Positions 34,840 to 43,032 of a stretch of DNA of 64,000 bases are shown here, piece by piece. A model generated the notes under the pieces. It made no database searches. It saw nothing but the letters and a program-made list of their open reading frames with translations, and was not told the origin of the DNA. Numbering within the stretch: position 1 is the first letter of the stretch; each line of letters starts with the position of its first letter. The position numbers were made by a program, and so were the translations under genes. The DNA is from Mycobacterium sp. GA-1285 (lineage in GTDB: Bacteria > Actinomycetota > Actinomycetes > Mycobacteriales > Mycobacteriaceae). Location of the stretch: assembly GCF_001499905.1 (NCBI RefSeq), contig NZ_LQIS01000055.1, positions 122,681-186,680 of the forward strand, written 5' to 3'.

Positions 34840-35259
34840 TTAAGTCCGGTATTGATCGACGATCTTGACGGGTTCCTCGGTGACGACCCCGTCGACGATG
34901 CGGTAGCTCCGCAGTTCGTGCTCCTCGGGGTGGCGCGTCGACACCAGCACGTAGTGGGCGTCGGGTTCTTGGGCCAGGGAGATGTCGGTGCGGCTGGGAT
35001 AGGCCTCGGTCCCGGTGTGCGAGTGGTAGATCACGACCGGAACCTCATCGGCGTCGTCCATCTCCCGCCACACCCGCAGCTGCTCCATCGAGTCGAACCG
35101 GTAGAACGTCGGCGACCGCTCGGCGTTGGTCATCGCGATGAAGCGTTCCGGACGGTCCGAGCCCTCGGGTCCCGCGATCACGCCGCACGCCTCGTCGGGA
35201 TGGTCGGCGCGGGCGTGGGCGACCATCGCGTCGACCAGATCCGCTCGGATCACCAACAC
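34840..35259 (-). CDS. mec: JAMM-domain metallohydrolase Mec (CysO-cysteine peptidase)
   Basis: A 139-residue zinc hydrolase that cuts cysteine off the CysO carrier. The JAMM motif is complete: Glu in HPDEACG near residue 23, and HSHTGTEAYPSRTD near residue 79 with the two His, the Ser and the Asp. It is the first gene of mec-cysO-cysM. Upstream lies an 81-nt gap with a long inverted repeat (35281-35337), then the P1 peptidase gene. Confidence 0.95.
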   Translation of the reverse strand: MLVIRADLVDAMVAHARADHPDEACGVIAGPEGSDRPERFIAMTNAERSPTFYRFDSMEQLRVWREMDDADEVPVVIYHSHTGTEAYPSRTDISLAQEPDAHYVLVSTRHPEEHELRSYRIVDGVVTEEPVKIVDQYRT

Positions 35260-35280
35260 AGCAGCTACCCCTTTCTTGCC

Positions 35281-35337
35281 CGAAACTGTATTCCAGCAGC
35301 GAAATGTCGAGTAATCGGCTGCTGGAATGCAGTTTCG
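35281..35337. repeat. Long inverted repeat, 20-bp arms
   Basis: Left arm 35281-35300 (CGAAACTGTATTCCAGCAGC) and right arm 35318-35337 pair over 20 positions with one mismatch (a G-U pair in one RNA strand) around a 17-nt loop. It sits between the P1 peptidase stop and the mec start, both on the minus strand. A T-run does not follow directly. It could be a terminator/attenuator, an RNA-stability hairpin or a dispersed palindromic repeat unit. Confidence 0.75.
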
Positions 35338-35340
35338 CGG

Positions 35341-36360
35341 TTACTCGAACGCTCCGGGCAACATGTCTCGGTACGTGGGTATTCCAGCCACCGACTCGGC
35401 GGCCAGTACCCCGACCATCACAGCGCGGGCCAGACAGTCCGCCGCCGCAGCGCCCACCTGCGTGATCAACGGGACCTCCGGCGACATCGACGCCGGCGTG
35501 GCCGGATCCGCCGAGACCTCGACCGCGCCGGTGGCCAACGCGAAGACCGTGTCGCCGTCGAGCGGCGTGTGGCACGGCCGGATGGTGCGCGCCAAACCGT
35601 CATGTGCGGCAACGGCAACCCGTCGACACCCCGCAGAACTCAGCACGGCGTCGGTCGCTATCACGGCGATGGTCGTGTTGAGCGGGCTGAACTCCTGGTG
35701 CCGGGCGGCGTAGGCGGCGATCTGCTCGGCGGGCGGTGGAGTCAACCCGAACTCCTCGATCTGGTACGCCAGCCACGGCAGGCCGGTCGTCGTGTCGAGC
35801 ACCTCACCCGCGGAGTTGACGATCACCAGGGCGCCCACTGTGACGCCGCAGTCGAGAACCGTCGACGCCGTACCCACGCCGCCCTTGAGCACACCGGCGC
35901 GCGCTCCCGTGCCCGCGCCCACGGTGCCGATCGCCACGTCGGTCTCCGCGCTTGCGGCCGCGGCGTAGCCGAACTCCGCGGTCGGCCTGCACTGCCATCC
36001 GCCGACCGGGAGATCGAACACCACCGCTGCGGGCACGATCGGCACCACGCCGCCGTCCAGCGCGACGCCGCGACCCTGCTCCTCGAGGTACTGCATCACC
36101 CCGTCGGCGGTCGCCAGTCCGTAGGCACTGCCGCCGCTCAAGACCACGGCGTCGACGAGTTGGACCGAGTTGATCGGGTCGAGCAGGTCGGTCTCCCGGG
36201 TGCCGGGCGCGCCGCCCCGGCCGTCTACGCCTCCCACGGTTCCAGGCGGCGTCAGCACGACCGTGGTGCCGCTGGCCCAACCAGAACCCAACGTCACGTC
36301 CGAATCGAGGCGATGGTGATGTCCCACCCGGATGCCGGCCACGTCGGTGATCGAACTCAT
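35341..36360 (-). CDS. P1-family (DmpA/NylC-like) N-terminal nucleophile hydrolase
   Basis: A 339-residue protein of the aminopeptidase/nylon-oligomer hydrolase family, the counterpart of Rv1333. These proteins cut themselves before a Thr or Ser that becomes the nucleophile. The likely site here is Asn-Thr in SPLNTTIAVIATDAVLSSAG near residue 235. SGGSAYGLATADGVM near residue 75 and VGAGTGARAGVLKGGVGTAS near 147 are family hallmarks. ATG 36360 overlaps the DUF2017 stop (ATGA), so the longer frame to 36414 is rejected. The natural substrate is not known. Confidence 0.9.
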   Translation of the reverse strand: MSSITDVAGIRVGHHHRLDSDVTLGSGWASGTTVVLTPPGTVGGVDGRGGAPGTRETDLLDPINSVQLVDAVVLSGGSAYGLATADGVMQYLEEQGRGVALDGGVVPIVPAAVVFDLPVGGWQCRPTAEFGYAAAASAETDVAIGTVGAGTGARAGVLKGGVGTASTVLDCGVTVGALVIVNSAGEVLDTTTGLPWLAYQIEEFGLTPPPAEQIAAYAARHQEFSPLNTTIAVIATDAVLSSAGCRRVAVAAHDGLARTIRPCHTPLDGDTVFALATGAVEVSADPATPASMSPEVPLITQVGAAAADCLARAVMVGVLAAESVAGIPTYRDMLPGAFE

Positions 36361-36941
36361 CTCGACTTGCCCATCAGCCCCAACACCAGATACTCCTGCA
36401 GCACGGTCAACCACTGGTAGACGTCGAGGTGCCCGGCCATCGGATGGTCGGGCGGCAGTTCGTCGGGCCCGTCGGGTGAGATCGCGAGCATGGTGCCCAG
36501 CGCCAAGCGCATGTCGTTGACGGCGGCGGCCCAGGCGTGCGCATCGTCCTCGGTCAGCTCGAACTTGCCGCCCTGTGCCGGCATGGTGTCCAGAAGTGTC
36601 TGTGCGGCTTTACGTTTCGCATCGATGATGGCCGGCTCATGCAGGCCGCGCAGCGCGCTGTTGAGGCTTTGGGCGGCGCTGGAGCCGGCCGGATGCTCTG
36701 TTTGCGGCCGGTAGAAATCCGGCAGCAGGCGTTTCATCGTGTCGTCTTCGGGCGGTGTCGAGTTGCCCGTACGCATGCCGGTGATCGCTTCGAGTTCGTC
36801 TGCGGGCGCGGATGATTCGCGCTCTTCCAGCATGCCCACCACCGAGGTGGCGAGGCTTCGCAGCAGGGCGGCCTCGTGCGGCGCAATGGCCGACCGAAAG
36901 CGCGCTCCATCGGCGGTCTCCACCCGCTTCCACTTGCGCAC
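36357..36941 (-). CDS. DUF2017 protein (Rv1332-like)
   Basis: A 194-residue soluble, mostly helical protein. It begins with a GTG at 36941 (MRKWKRVETADGARFRSAIAPHEAALLRSLATSVVGML) and contains DFYRPQTEHPAG and LDVYQWLTVLQEYLVLGLMG. The family is regularly found next to clpS in actinobacteria, as here (7 nt away), which hints at a role in ClpS/ClpCP proteolysis, but no function is proven. A longer frame to 37022 overlaps clpS and is rejected. Confidence 0.87.
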   Translation of the reverse strand: MRKWKRVETADGARFRSAIAPHEAALLRSLATSVVGMLEERESSAPADELEAITGMRTGNSTPPEDDTMKRLLPDFYRPQTEHPAGSSAAQSLNSALRGLHEPAIIDAKRKAAQTLLDTMPAQGGKFELTEDDAHAWAAAVNDMRLALGTMLAISPDGPDELPPDHPMAGHLDVYQWLTVLQEYLVLGLMGKSR

Positions 36942-36948
36942 GAGTCTG

Positions 36949-37263
36949 TCAGCGGTCCTGCTGCATGGTCGCCCACAGCCCGGCGGCGTGGAGCTTGGAC
37001 ACGTCGACCTCCATCGCCTCACGGCTGCCCGCCGACACCACCGCCTTGCCCTCGTTGTGCACTTGCAGCATCAATTTAGTCGCATGCGCCTCGGGATAGC
37101 CGAACAGCTTCTGGAAGACGTAGGTCACGTAGGTCATCAGGTTCACCGGGTCGTCCCACACGATGGTCACCCAAGGTGTGTCGGCGGCGGCGTCTTCAGT
37201 CGCGACAGATTTGACGTCTCGCTCTTCGCGAGTTCCCGGTCGAGCCTTCGCCGGCGTAACCAT
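36949..37263 (-). CDS. clpS: ATP-dependent Clp protease adaptor ClpS
   Basis: A 104-residue adaptor that delivers N-degron substrates to ClpC1P1P2. The core fold is present: WVTIVWDDPVNLMTYVTYVFQKLFG near residue 31, HATKLMLQVHNEGKAVVSAGSREAMEVDVSKLHAAGLWA to the end. DDPVN carries the Asp/Asn that hold the substrate amino group. The N-terminal 30 residues are flexible. ATG 37263 is divergent from pncB with only 54 nt between the starts. Confidence 0.95.
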   Translation of the reverse strand: MVTPAKARPGTREERDVKSVATEDAAADTPWVTIVWDDPVNLMTYVTYVFQKLFGYPEAHATKLMLQVHNEGKAVVSAGSREAMEVDVSKLHAAGLWATMQQDR

Positions 37264-37317
37264 GTCGTTCAGGATAGCCAACGCATAACCGGCACTTCGA
37301 GCTACTACGGTGACGGT

Positions 37318-38625
37318 GTGACCGCCGCATCCCCGGCCCTGCTCACCGACAAATACGAGCTGACGATGCTCGCGGCCGCACTGCGTGACGGCACCGCGCA
37401 CCGACGCACCACCTTCGAGATCTTCGCGCGCCGACTGCCCGAAGGGCGTCGCTACGGCGTGGTGGCAGGAACCGCACGGTTTGTGGATGCATTGGCGCAG
37501 TTCGAATTCGACGACGCGGCGCTGTCGTCGCTCGCGGATTTCCTCGACCCCGGGACGCTCGCGTATCTGGCCGACTACCGATTCGGAGGCGATGTCGACG
37601 GATACGCCGAGGGTGAGCTCTACTTCCCGGGTTCGCCGGTGCTCTCGGTGCACGGCACGTTCGGCCAATGTGTCGTACTCGAGACACTGGCGTTGTCGAT
37701 CTTCAACCACGACACCGCGATCGCGTCGGCTGCGGCCCGCATGGTCAGTGCGGCCGAGGGGCGGTCCCTGATCGAGATGGGTTCGCGGCGCACCCACGAG
37801 CAGGCCGCCGTCGCCGCCGCTCGCGCCGCTTACCTGGCCGGCTTCTCCGGGTCGTCCAACCTGCAGGCCCAGATCGACTACGGGGTTCCGGCCCTCGGCA
37901 CCAGCGCGCACGCGTTCACTTTGCTCCACACCACCCATGACGGGCCCGACGAGCGCGCGGCGTTCCGAGCCCAGGTCGATGTGCTGGGTGTGGGCACGAC
38001 GCTGCTGGTGGACACCTACGACATCACCGCGGGTGTGGCGACGGCCGTCGAGGTCGCCGGTCCGGAACTCGGTGCGGTGCGAATCGATTCCGGAGACCTC
38101 GGGGTGCTCGCGCGCCAAGTCCGCGCTCAACTCGACGACCTCGGCGCCACCGAGACAAAGATCGTCGTCTCGGGCGATCTCGACGAGTTCTCGATCGCCG
38201 GGCTGCGCGCCGAACCCGTCGACATCTACGGCGTCGGGACGTCTCTTGTCACCGGTTCCGGCGCCCCGACCGCCGGAATGGTCTACAAGCTGGTCGAGGT
38301 GGACGGCCTACCGGTGGAGAAGCGCAGTACCCACAAGCAATCCCACGGCGGTCGGAAGCAGGCGATGCGGTTCGCCAAGCCGACCGGCACGATCGTCGAG
38401 GAGGTCGTATCTCCTTATCACCGTCCGCCGTCCGAACCCGACGGCCTCACCGCGCGAGTCCTCACGGTTCCACTGGTACGGCATGGTGAACCGGTTGCGG
38501 ATCTGGCCCTCGACGCGGCCCGCGAGCGGGTCAGGGAAGGCTTGATGAGCCTGCCCTGGGATGGGCTGAAGCTGTCGCGCGGCGAACCCGCGGTGCCGAC
38601 GCGGCTGATTCCTCCCGGCACGTAA
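37318..38625 (+). CDS. pncB: Nicotinate phosphoribosyltransferase
   Basis: A 435-residue enzyme of the Preiss-Handler NAD salvage route, converting nicotinate and PRPP to nicotinate mononucleotide with ATP help. LLTDKYELTMLAAAL lies at the start, MGSRRTHEQAAV carries the His (160) that is autophosphorylated in the family, VRIDSGDLGVLA is near residue 245, and VSGDLDEFSIAGL with YGVGTSLVTGSGAP binds phosphoribose. GTG 37318 is the start; the longer frame from 36739 runs through DUF2017 and clpS and is not real. Corresponds to pncB1. Confidence 0.95.
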   Translation: MTAASPALLTDKYELTMLAAALRDGTAHRRTTFEIFARRLPEGRRYGVVAGTARFVDALAQFEFDDAALSSLADFLDPGTLAYLADYRFGGDVDGYAEGELYFPGSPVLSVHGTFGQCVVLETLALSIFNHDTAIASAAARMVSAAEGRSLIEMGSRRTHEQAAVAAARAAYLAGFSGSSNLQAQIDYGVPALGTSAHAFTLLHTTHDGPDERAAFRAQVDVLGVGTTLLVDTYDITAGVATAVEVAGPELGAVRIDSGDLGVLARQVRAQLDDLGATETKIVVSGDLDEFSIAGLRAEPVDIYGVGTSLVTGSGAPTAGMVYKLVEVDGLPVEKRSTHKQSHGGRKQAMRFAKPTGTIVEEVVSPYHRPPSEPDGLTARVLTVPLVRHGEPVADLALDAARERVREGLMSLPWDGLKLSRGEPAVPTRLIPPGT

Positions 38626-38643
38626 GGGTTCACCACGAACGAC

Positions 38644-40617
38644 ATGTCGGACATCGCCCAACTGCTGGCCGTCGCCGTCGCGGGTCTCGGCGGCCACGAA
38701 CGCGCGGGTCAGCTCGAGATGGCCAAGGCGGTCGCCAACGCCTTCGACACCGGTGAGCACCTTGCGGTACAGGCCGGGACGGGCACGGGGAAATCGCTGG
38801 CCTACCTGGTCCCGGCGATCGCACGCGCCGTCGAGGCCGACGAACCCGTCGTCGTCTCCACCGCCACCATCGCCCTGCAACGCCAACTCGTCGACCGCGA
38901 CCTTCCGCGGCTGGCCGAGTCGTTGGCCGACGCGCTGCCGCGCACACCCGAGTTCGCGTTGTTGAAGGGCCGCGGAAATTACTTGTGCCTGAACAAGATC
39001 CACATCGGCAGTTCGGCAGGCACCGCCGGCGAGGATGACCGTCCCCAAGAGGAGTTGTTCGAACCGGTGGCGACCAGTGCCCTGGGTCGAGACGTGCAGC
39101 GGCTGATCGCCTGGTCGTCGGACACCGGCACCGGCGATCGTGACGAGCTGACCCCCGGCGTCCCCGATCGGTCCTGGTCGCAGGTCAGCGTGTCGGCGCG
39201 CGAATGCATCGGTGTGGCCCGGTGCCCGTTCGGCGCCGATTGTTTCGCGGAGAAGGCTCGAAGTCGCGCCGGCAGTGCCGATGTCGTCGTCACCAATCAT
39301 GCGCTGCTGGCCATCGACGCGATCTCCGACGCCGCCGTGCTGCCCGAACACCATTTGCTCATCGTCGACGAGGCGCACGAGCTGGTCGACCGCGTGACCT
39401 CGGTGGCCACCGGCGAGTTGTCCGCGACATCGCTCGGCATCGCACACCGCCGCGCCGCGCGCCTGGTCGACCAGGAACTGGCGCAACGGCTGGAGGCCGC
39501 GACGGCGACGCTGTCGTCGGCGATCCACGACACCGAACCCGGCCGCATCGACGTGCTCGACGCCGAGTTGGCGACCTACCTGACCGCGGTGCGCGACGCC
39601 GCTTACCGGGCGCGGTCGGCCATCGACACCGCGCCCAGCGACCCGGCGGCCGCATCCGCGCGCACCGAAGCCGTCACCGCCTTGACCGATATCGGCGATG
39701 CCGCCTCGCGCGTCCTCGACTCCTTCGTACCGGCGATCCCGGACCGCACGGACGTGGTGTGGATCGAACGTGAGGACACGCGCGCATCCGTACGGACGGT
39801 GTTGCGGGTTGCCCCGCTTTCGGTTTCGGAGCTGTTGCGCACCAGGCTCTTTGCGAATGTGACGACGGTACTGACGTCGGCGACGCTGACGATCGGCGGC
39901 ACCTTCGACGCGATGGCATCGGCGTGGGGGCTGACGGGCGGGCAGACCGAGTGGAAGGGCATCGACGTCGGATCGCCGTTCGAGCATGCGACGTCCGGCA
40001 TCCTGTACGTCGCAGCGCATCTGCCGCCGCCGGGACGTGACGGCAAAGGTTCCGCGGAACAACTCGACGAAATCGCCGCGCTGATCACCGCGGCGGGCGG
40101 GCGAACCCTGGGGCTGTTCTCCTCGATGCGTGCGGCCAAGGCGGCCGCCGAGATCATGCGGGAGCGTCTGGAAACTCCGGTGCTGTGTCAGGGCGAGGAC
40201 ACCACATCGGCGTTGGTCAAGCGGTTCGCCGACGATCCGGAGACATCGCTGTTCGGCACGCTGTCGCTGTGGCAGGGCGTCGACGTTCCCGGACCGTCAC
40301 TGTCGCTCGTGCTCATTGATCGTATTCCGTTCCCGCGCCCCGACGATCCGCTGTTGACGGCCCGGCAACGGGCGGTGGCCGCCCGAGGCGGCAACGGTTT
40401 CATGGCCGTCGCCGCCAGTCACGCGGCGCTGCTGCTGGCCCAGGGCGCGGGACGGCTGTTGCGCAGCGTCGACGACCGCGGCGTGGTCGCCGTGTTGGAC
40501 TCGCGAATGGCCACCGCCCGCTACGCCGGGTTCCTACGAGCCTCCCTGCCGCCGTTCTGGGTGACCACCGACTCCAACCGTGTGCGTCAGGCACTCGAAC
40601 GTCTACGCGCGCGGTGA
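38644..40617 (+). CDS. dinG: ATP-dependent DNA helicase DinG
   Basis: A 657-residue XPD/DinG-type superfamily 2 helicase. Walker A is AGTGTGKS with Lys50, and the DEAH box is in LLIVDEAHELVD near residue 240. Four cysteines (one in GNYLCLNK near 115 and three in ECIGVARCPFGADC near 188-200) form the expected Fe-S cluster site. C-terminal motifs GRTLGLFSS, LWQGVDVPG and QGAGRLLRS(V)DD are intact. It unwinds 5' overhang duplexes, R-loops and G-quadruplexes in repair. It starts 18 nt after pncB. Confidence 0.95.
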   Translation: MSDIAQLLAVAVAGLGGHERAGQLEMAKAVANAFDTGEHLAVQAGTGTGKSLAYLVPAIARAVEADEPVVVSTATIALQRQLVDRDLPRLAESLADALPRTPEFALLKGRGNYLCLNKIHIGSSAGTAGEDDRPQEELFEPVATSALGRDVQRLIAWSSDTGTGDRDELTPGVPDRSWSQVSVSARECIGVARCPFGADCFAEKARSRAGSADVVVTNHALLAIDAISDAAVLPEHHLLIVDEAHELVDRVTSVATGELSATSLGIAHRRAARLVDQELAQRLEAATATLSSAIHDTEPGRIDVLDAELATYLTAVRDAAYRARSAIDTAPSDPAAASARTEAVTALTDIGDAASRVLDSFVPAIPDRTDVVWIEREDTRASVRTVLRVAPLSVSELLRTRLFANVTTVLTSATLTIGGTFDAMASAWGLTGGQTEWKGIDVGSPFEHATSGILYVAAHLPPPGRDGKGSAEQLDEIAALITAAGGRTLGLFSSMRAAKAAAEIMRERLETPVLCQGEDTTSALVKRFADDPETSLFGTLSLWQGVDVPGPSLSLVLIDRIPFPRPDDPLLTARQRAVAARGGNGFMAVAASHAALLLAQGAGRLLRSVDDRGVVAVLDSRMATARYAGFLRASLPPFWVTTDSNRVRQALERLRAR

Positions 40618-40684
40618 TTGTTTTCTATCCTGACAACGGTTCAGTGCGCGCCCGTTGGCCGCCTCGACGGGAAAGGCGTCGCCC

Positions 40685-42124
40685 ATGAATCGACGACACC
40701 GGGTCGGCGCGGTGACCGCGATGTTGGCGGTTCTCGTCATCACCGGATGCACCACAACGCTGCGAGGCGAGCCGGTATCGGTGTTCAACGACCCGTTCCG
40801 CGTCGCGGGCATGCCGGCGACCGACGGCCCCACCGGTTTGCGTCCGGAAGCGCATGGACCGGCGCGAGTGGTGGTGGGCACCGACGGGAGCGACTCCGAC
40901 GAACTGGCCCGCCAGGCGATCAGCGACATCGAAGAGTTCTGGGAAGGCGCGTACGGCAACGCTTTCGACAGTCGGTTCGAACCCGTCGATCGCGTGTATT
41001 CCTGGGACGCCAACGGATTCGACAGCACCGTGTTCTGCGACACCGACACCTACGGACTGGTCAACGCCGGCTACTGCACCACCGACAACACCATCGGGTG
41101 GGATCGCGGCGAGCTTGTGCCGAGCCTGCGGCGAGAGTTCGGCGACATGGGCGTGACGATGGTGCTCGCCCACGAATACGGCCACGCGGTGCAGAGGCAG
41201 GCGGGCCTGGTCGACGACGACACCCCGACGCTGGTGTCCGAACAACAGGCCGATTGCCTTGCAGGCGCCTATATGCGCTGGGTCGCCGAAGACGACTCAC
41301 CGCGCTTCACGCTGTCGACCGGCGAAGGACTCAACAACGTGTTGGCCGCCGTCATCGCGTTTCGCGATCCGCTGTTGAGTGAGGACGACCCCGAAGTCGG
41401 TGTCGACGAACACGGTTCGGCGTTCGAACGTCTGTCGGCCTTCCAATTCGGTTTCACGGATGGCCCGTCGGCCTGCGCGGCCATCGACTTGCGGGAGATC
41501 GGTCAACGCCGGGGGAATCTGCCGGTGCTCCTACAATCGGACGAGACAGGTGAATGGCCGGTCTCCGAAGAGTCGGTGCGCGCCGTGATGGACGCGATGA
41601 ACATCCTCTTCAAGCCCGCCAACCCGCCGAAGTTGAGCTTCGACTCCCCTGAGTGCACGAACGCGCGGCCGCGCCCGCCGGTGTCCTACTGCCCTGCGAC
41701 CAACACGATCGCGGTCGACCTCGATGAGCTCGCGATGATGGGCGCTCAACCCGATGTCGATGATCCGGTCGGCCTGGCCACCGGTGACAACACCGCTTAC
41801 TCGGTGCTGGTGTCGCGGTACATGCAGGCCATCCAGACCGAGCGCGGCGGCGTCGCACTGGACGACGCCGAGGCCGCGCTGCGCACGGCGTGCCTGACCG
41901 GTGTCGCCACCACCAAGCTCTCCAAGAGCGTGACGACCCCGGACGGCAACACCGTCGCTCTGACCGCAGGCGACATCGACGAAGCCGTGTCGGGCATCCT
42001 CTTGAACGGCTTGGTCGCCAGCGACGTCAACGGCGAGTCGGTGCCGTCGGGCTTCTCACGCATCGACGCGTTCCGGGTGGGCGTCCTCGGCGACACCGAG
42101 CGCTGCTTCAAGCGCTTCGACTAA
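40685..42124 (+). CDS. Lipoprotein neutral zinc metallopeptidase
   Basis: A 479-residue exported protein. The N-terminus MNRRHRVGAVTAMLAVLVITGC is a lipoprotein signal with a lipobox cysteine at residue 22. The zinc site HEYGH near residue 162, followed about 20 residues later by SEQQADCLAGAYM, places it with the YpwA/Rv2575-like neutral metallopeptidases (gluzincin-type, third ligand Glu or Asp). ATG 40685 is chosen after a GAAAGG site over 40655. It is not in the remembered M. tuberculosis order here. With the convergent MspA porin it appears to be an inserted cell-envelope pair. Confidence 0.88.
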   Translation: MNRRHRVGAVTAMLAVLVITGCTTTLRGEPVSVFNDPFRVAGMPATDGPTGLRPEAHGPARVVVGTDGSDSDELARQAISDIEEFWEGAYGNAFDSRFEPVDRVYSWDANGFDSTVFCDTDTYGLVNAGYCTTDNTIGWDRGELVPSLRREFGDMGVTMVLAHEYGHAVQRQAGLVDDDTPTLVSEQQADCLAGAYMRWVAEDDSPRFTLSTGEGLNNVLAAVIAFRDPLLSEDDPEVGVDEHGSAFERLSAFQFGFTDGPSACAAIDLREIGQRRGNLPVLLQSDETGEWPVSEESVRAVMDAMNILFKPANPPKLSFDSPECTNARPRPPVSYCPATNTIAVDLDELAMMGAQPDVDDPVGLATGDNTAYSVLVSRYMQAIQTERGGVALDDAEAALRTACLTGVATTKLSKSVTTPDGNTVALTAGDIDEAVSGILLNGLVASDVNGESVPSGFSRIDAFRVGVLGDTERCFKRFD

Positions 42125-42139
42125 GTGGTTCAGATCTGC

Positions 42140-42883
42140 TCAGATCTTTTTGGTCACGCCGTACCAGGCCACGATCGCCTCCGATTGGTCCGTCGTACGG
42201 CTGAGGTACGCATACGAGCGGATGAAGGACTCGCCGACACAGCCGTCGATCTTGACCCGGAAGTTGCTCACCATCACCCATGGGTCCGCGCCGGTGAACT
42301 TCTTCTTCGTCACGGGTACCACGTTGACCAGACCCGGTTTGAGACCGACGGTGATACCGCCGCCGACATTGCCGCCGAGGCTCGGCAGGATTCCGAAGTC
42401 CTCTCCACCACCGGCGATGGTGAGCCCCAGTAGTCCGATGGACGGGTTGATGCCCGCGGTGCCGGTCAGAGAGACGCCGTTCGAGGTGCTCATGTCGATG
42501 CCGCAGCCGATCTCGTAGCCGACTTCGAGGCTGCCCTCAGGCGCTTCGTCGCCCGGGCCGATCAGCCGTCCCTTATACGTGCCGCCGACGACATATTCAC
42601 GTGACGACAACGCAGTCGTCAGCGGAGGTGTCGGTGCCTGGGTCTCTTTCTCGGCGCCCATTTCGAGACGCCAACCGTCGGGCGTCTCGGTCACCGCGGG
42701 CGGGGTGGACTCGACGGCACCGTCCGGAGGCGGTGGCGCAGGGGGCGCTCCCTCGGCGGGCACTTCGGCCACGACCGGCTCTGCCTCCGGATCGGCCCAT
42801 GCGGAAGCTGCGCCCGCGCTGCCAAGTACCCCCGCGACCGCGATCACTGTGACGCCTCGCCGCAGCGCAATCCCAATCGTCAC
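42140..42883 (-). CDS. MspA-family porin
   Basis: A 247-residue secreted protein. GTG 42883 follows a GGAGGG site, and the signal peptide ends at ASAWA before DPEAEP. A Pro/Ala/Glu-rich linker (residues 35-65) precedes the MspA domain: REYVVGGTYKGRL, LEVGYEIGCGIDMSTSNGVSLTG, GGNVGGGITVGLKPGLVNVVPV and VMVSNFRVKIDGCVGESFIRSYAYL near the C-terminus. MspA porins form octameric outer-membrane channels for small hydrophilic solutes in fast-growing mycobacteria. The N-terminal Pro-rich extension is longer than in MspA itself. Confidence 0.9.
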   Translation of the reverse strand: MTIGIALRRGVTVIAVAGVLGSAGAASAWADPEAEPVVAEVPAEGAPPAPPPPDGAVESTPPAVTETPDGWRLEMGAEKETQAPTPPLTTALSSREYVVGGTYKGRLIGPGDEAPEGSLEVGYEIGCGIDMSTSNGVSLTGTAGINPSIGLLGLTIAGGGEDFGILPSLGGNVGGGITVGLKPGLVNVVPVTKKKFTGADPWVMVSNFRVKIDGCVGESFIRSYAYLSRTTDQSEAIVAWYGVTKKI

Positions 42884-43032
42884 TGGCCACCCTCCATCGT
42901 TAGCAACGCTTCGGAACCTACCGCGCCCGATGTATGCCGCGTGCGGATGCTCCCAGAATCCTCCCGATCGCCCGGTCAGGTGGGCATTCGCGGGATGTGG
43001 CCCGCCGTCGAGGGTGACTTCGAGACCAGGTG

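Noticed and set aside
34852..36420. 522-codon plus-strand frame
   Set aside because: It crosses mec, the inverted repeat and the P1 peptidase on the opposite strand and looks non-protein-like.
38308..40062. 584-codon minus-strand frame
   Set aside because: It is antisense to pncB and dinG, which are both clearly real.
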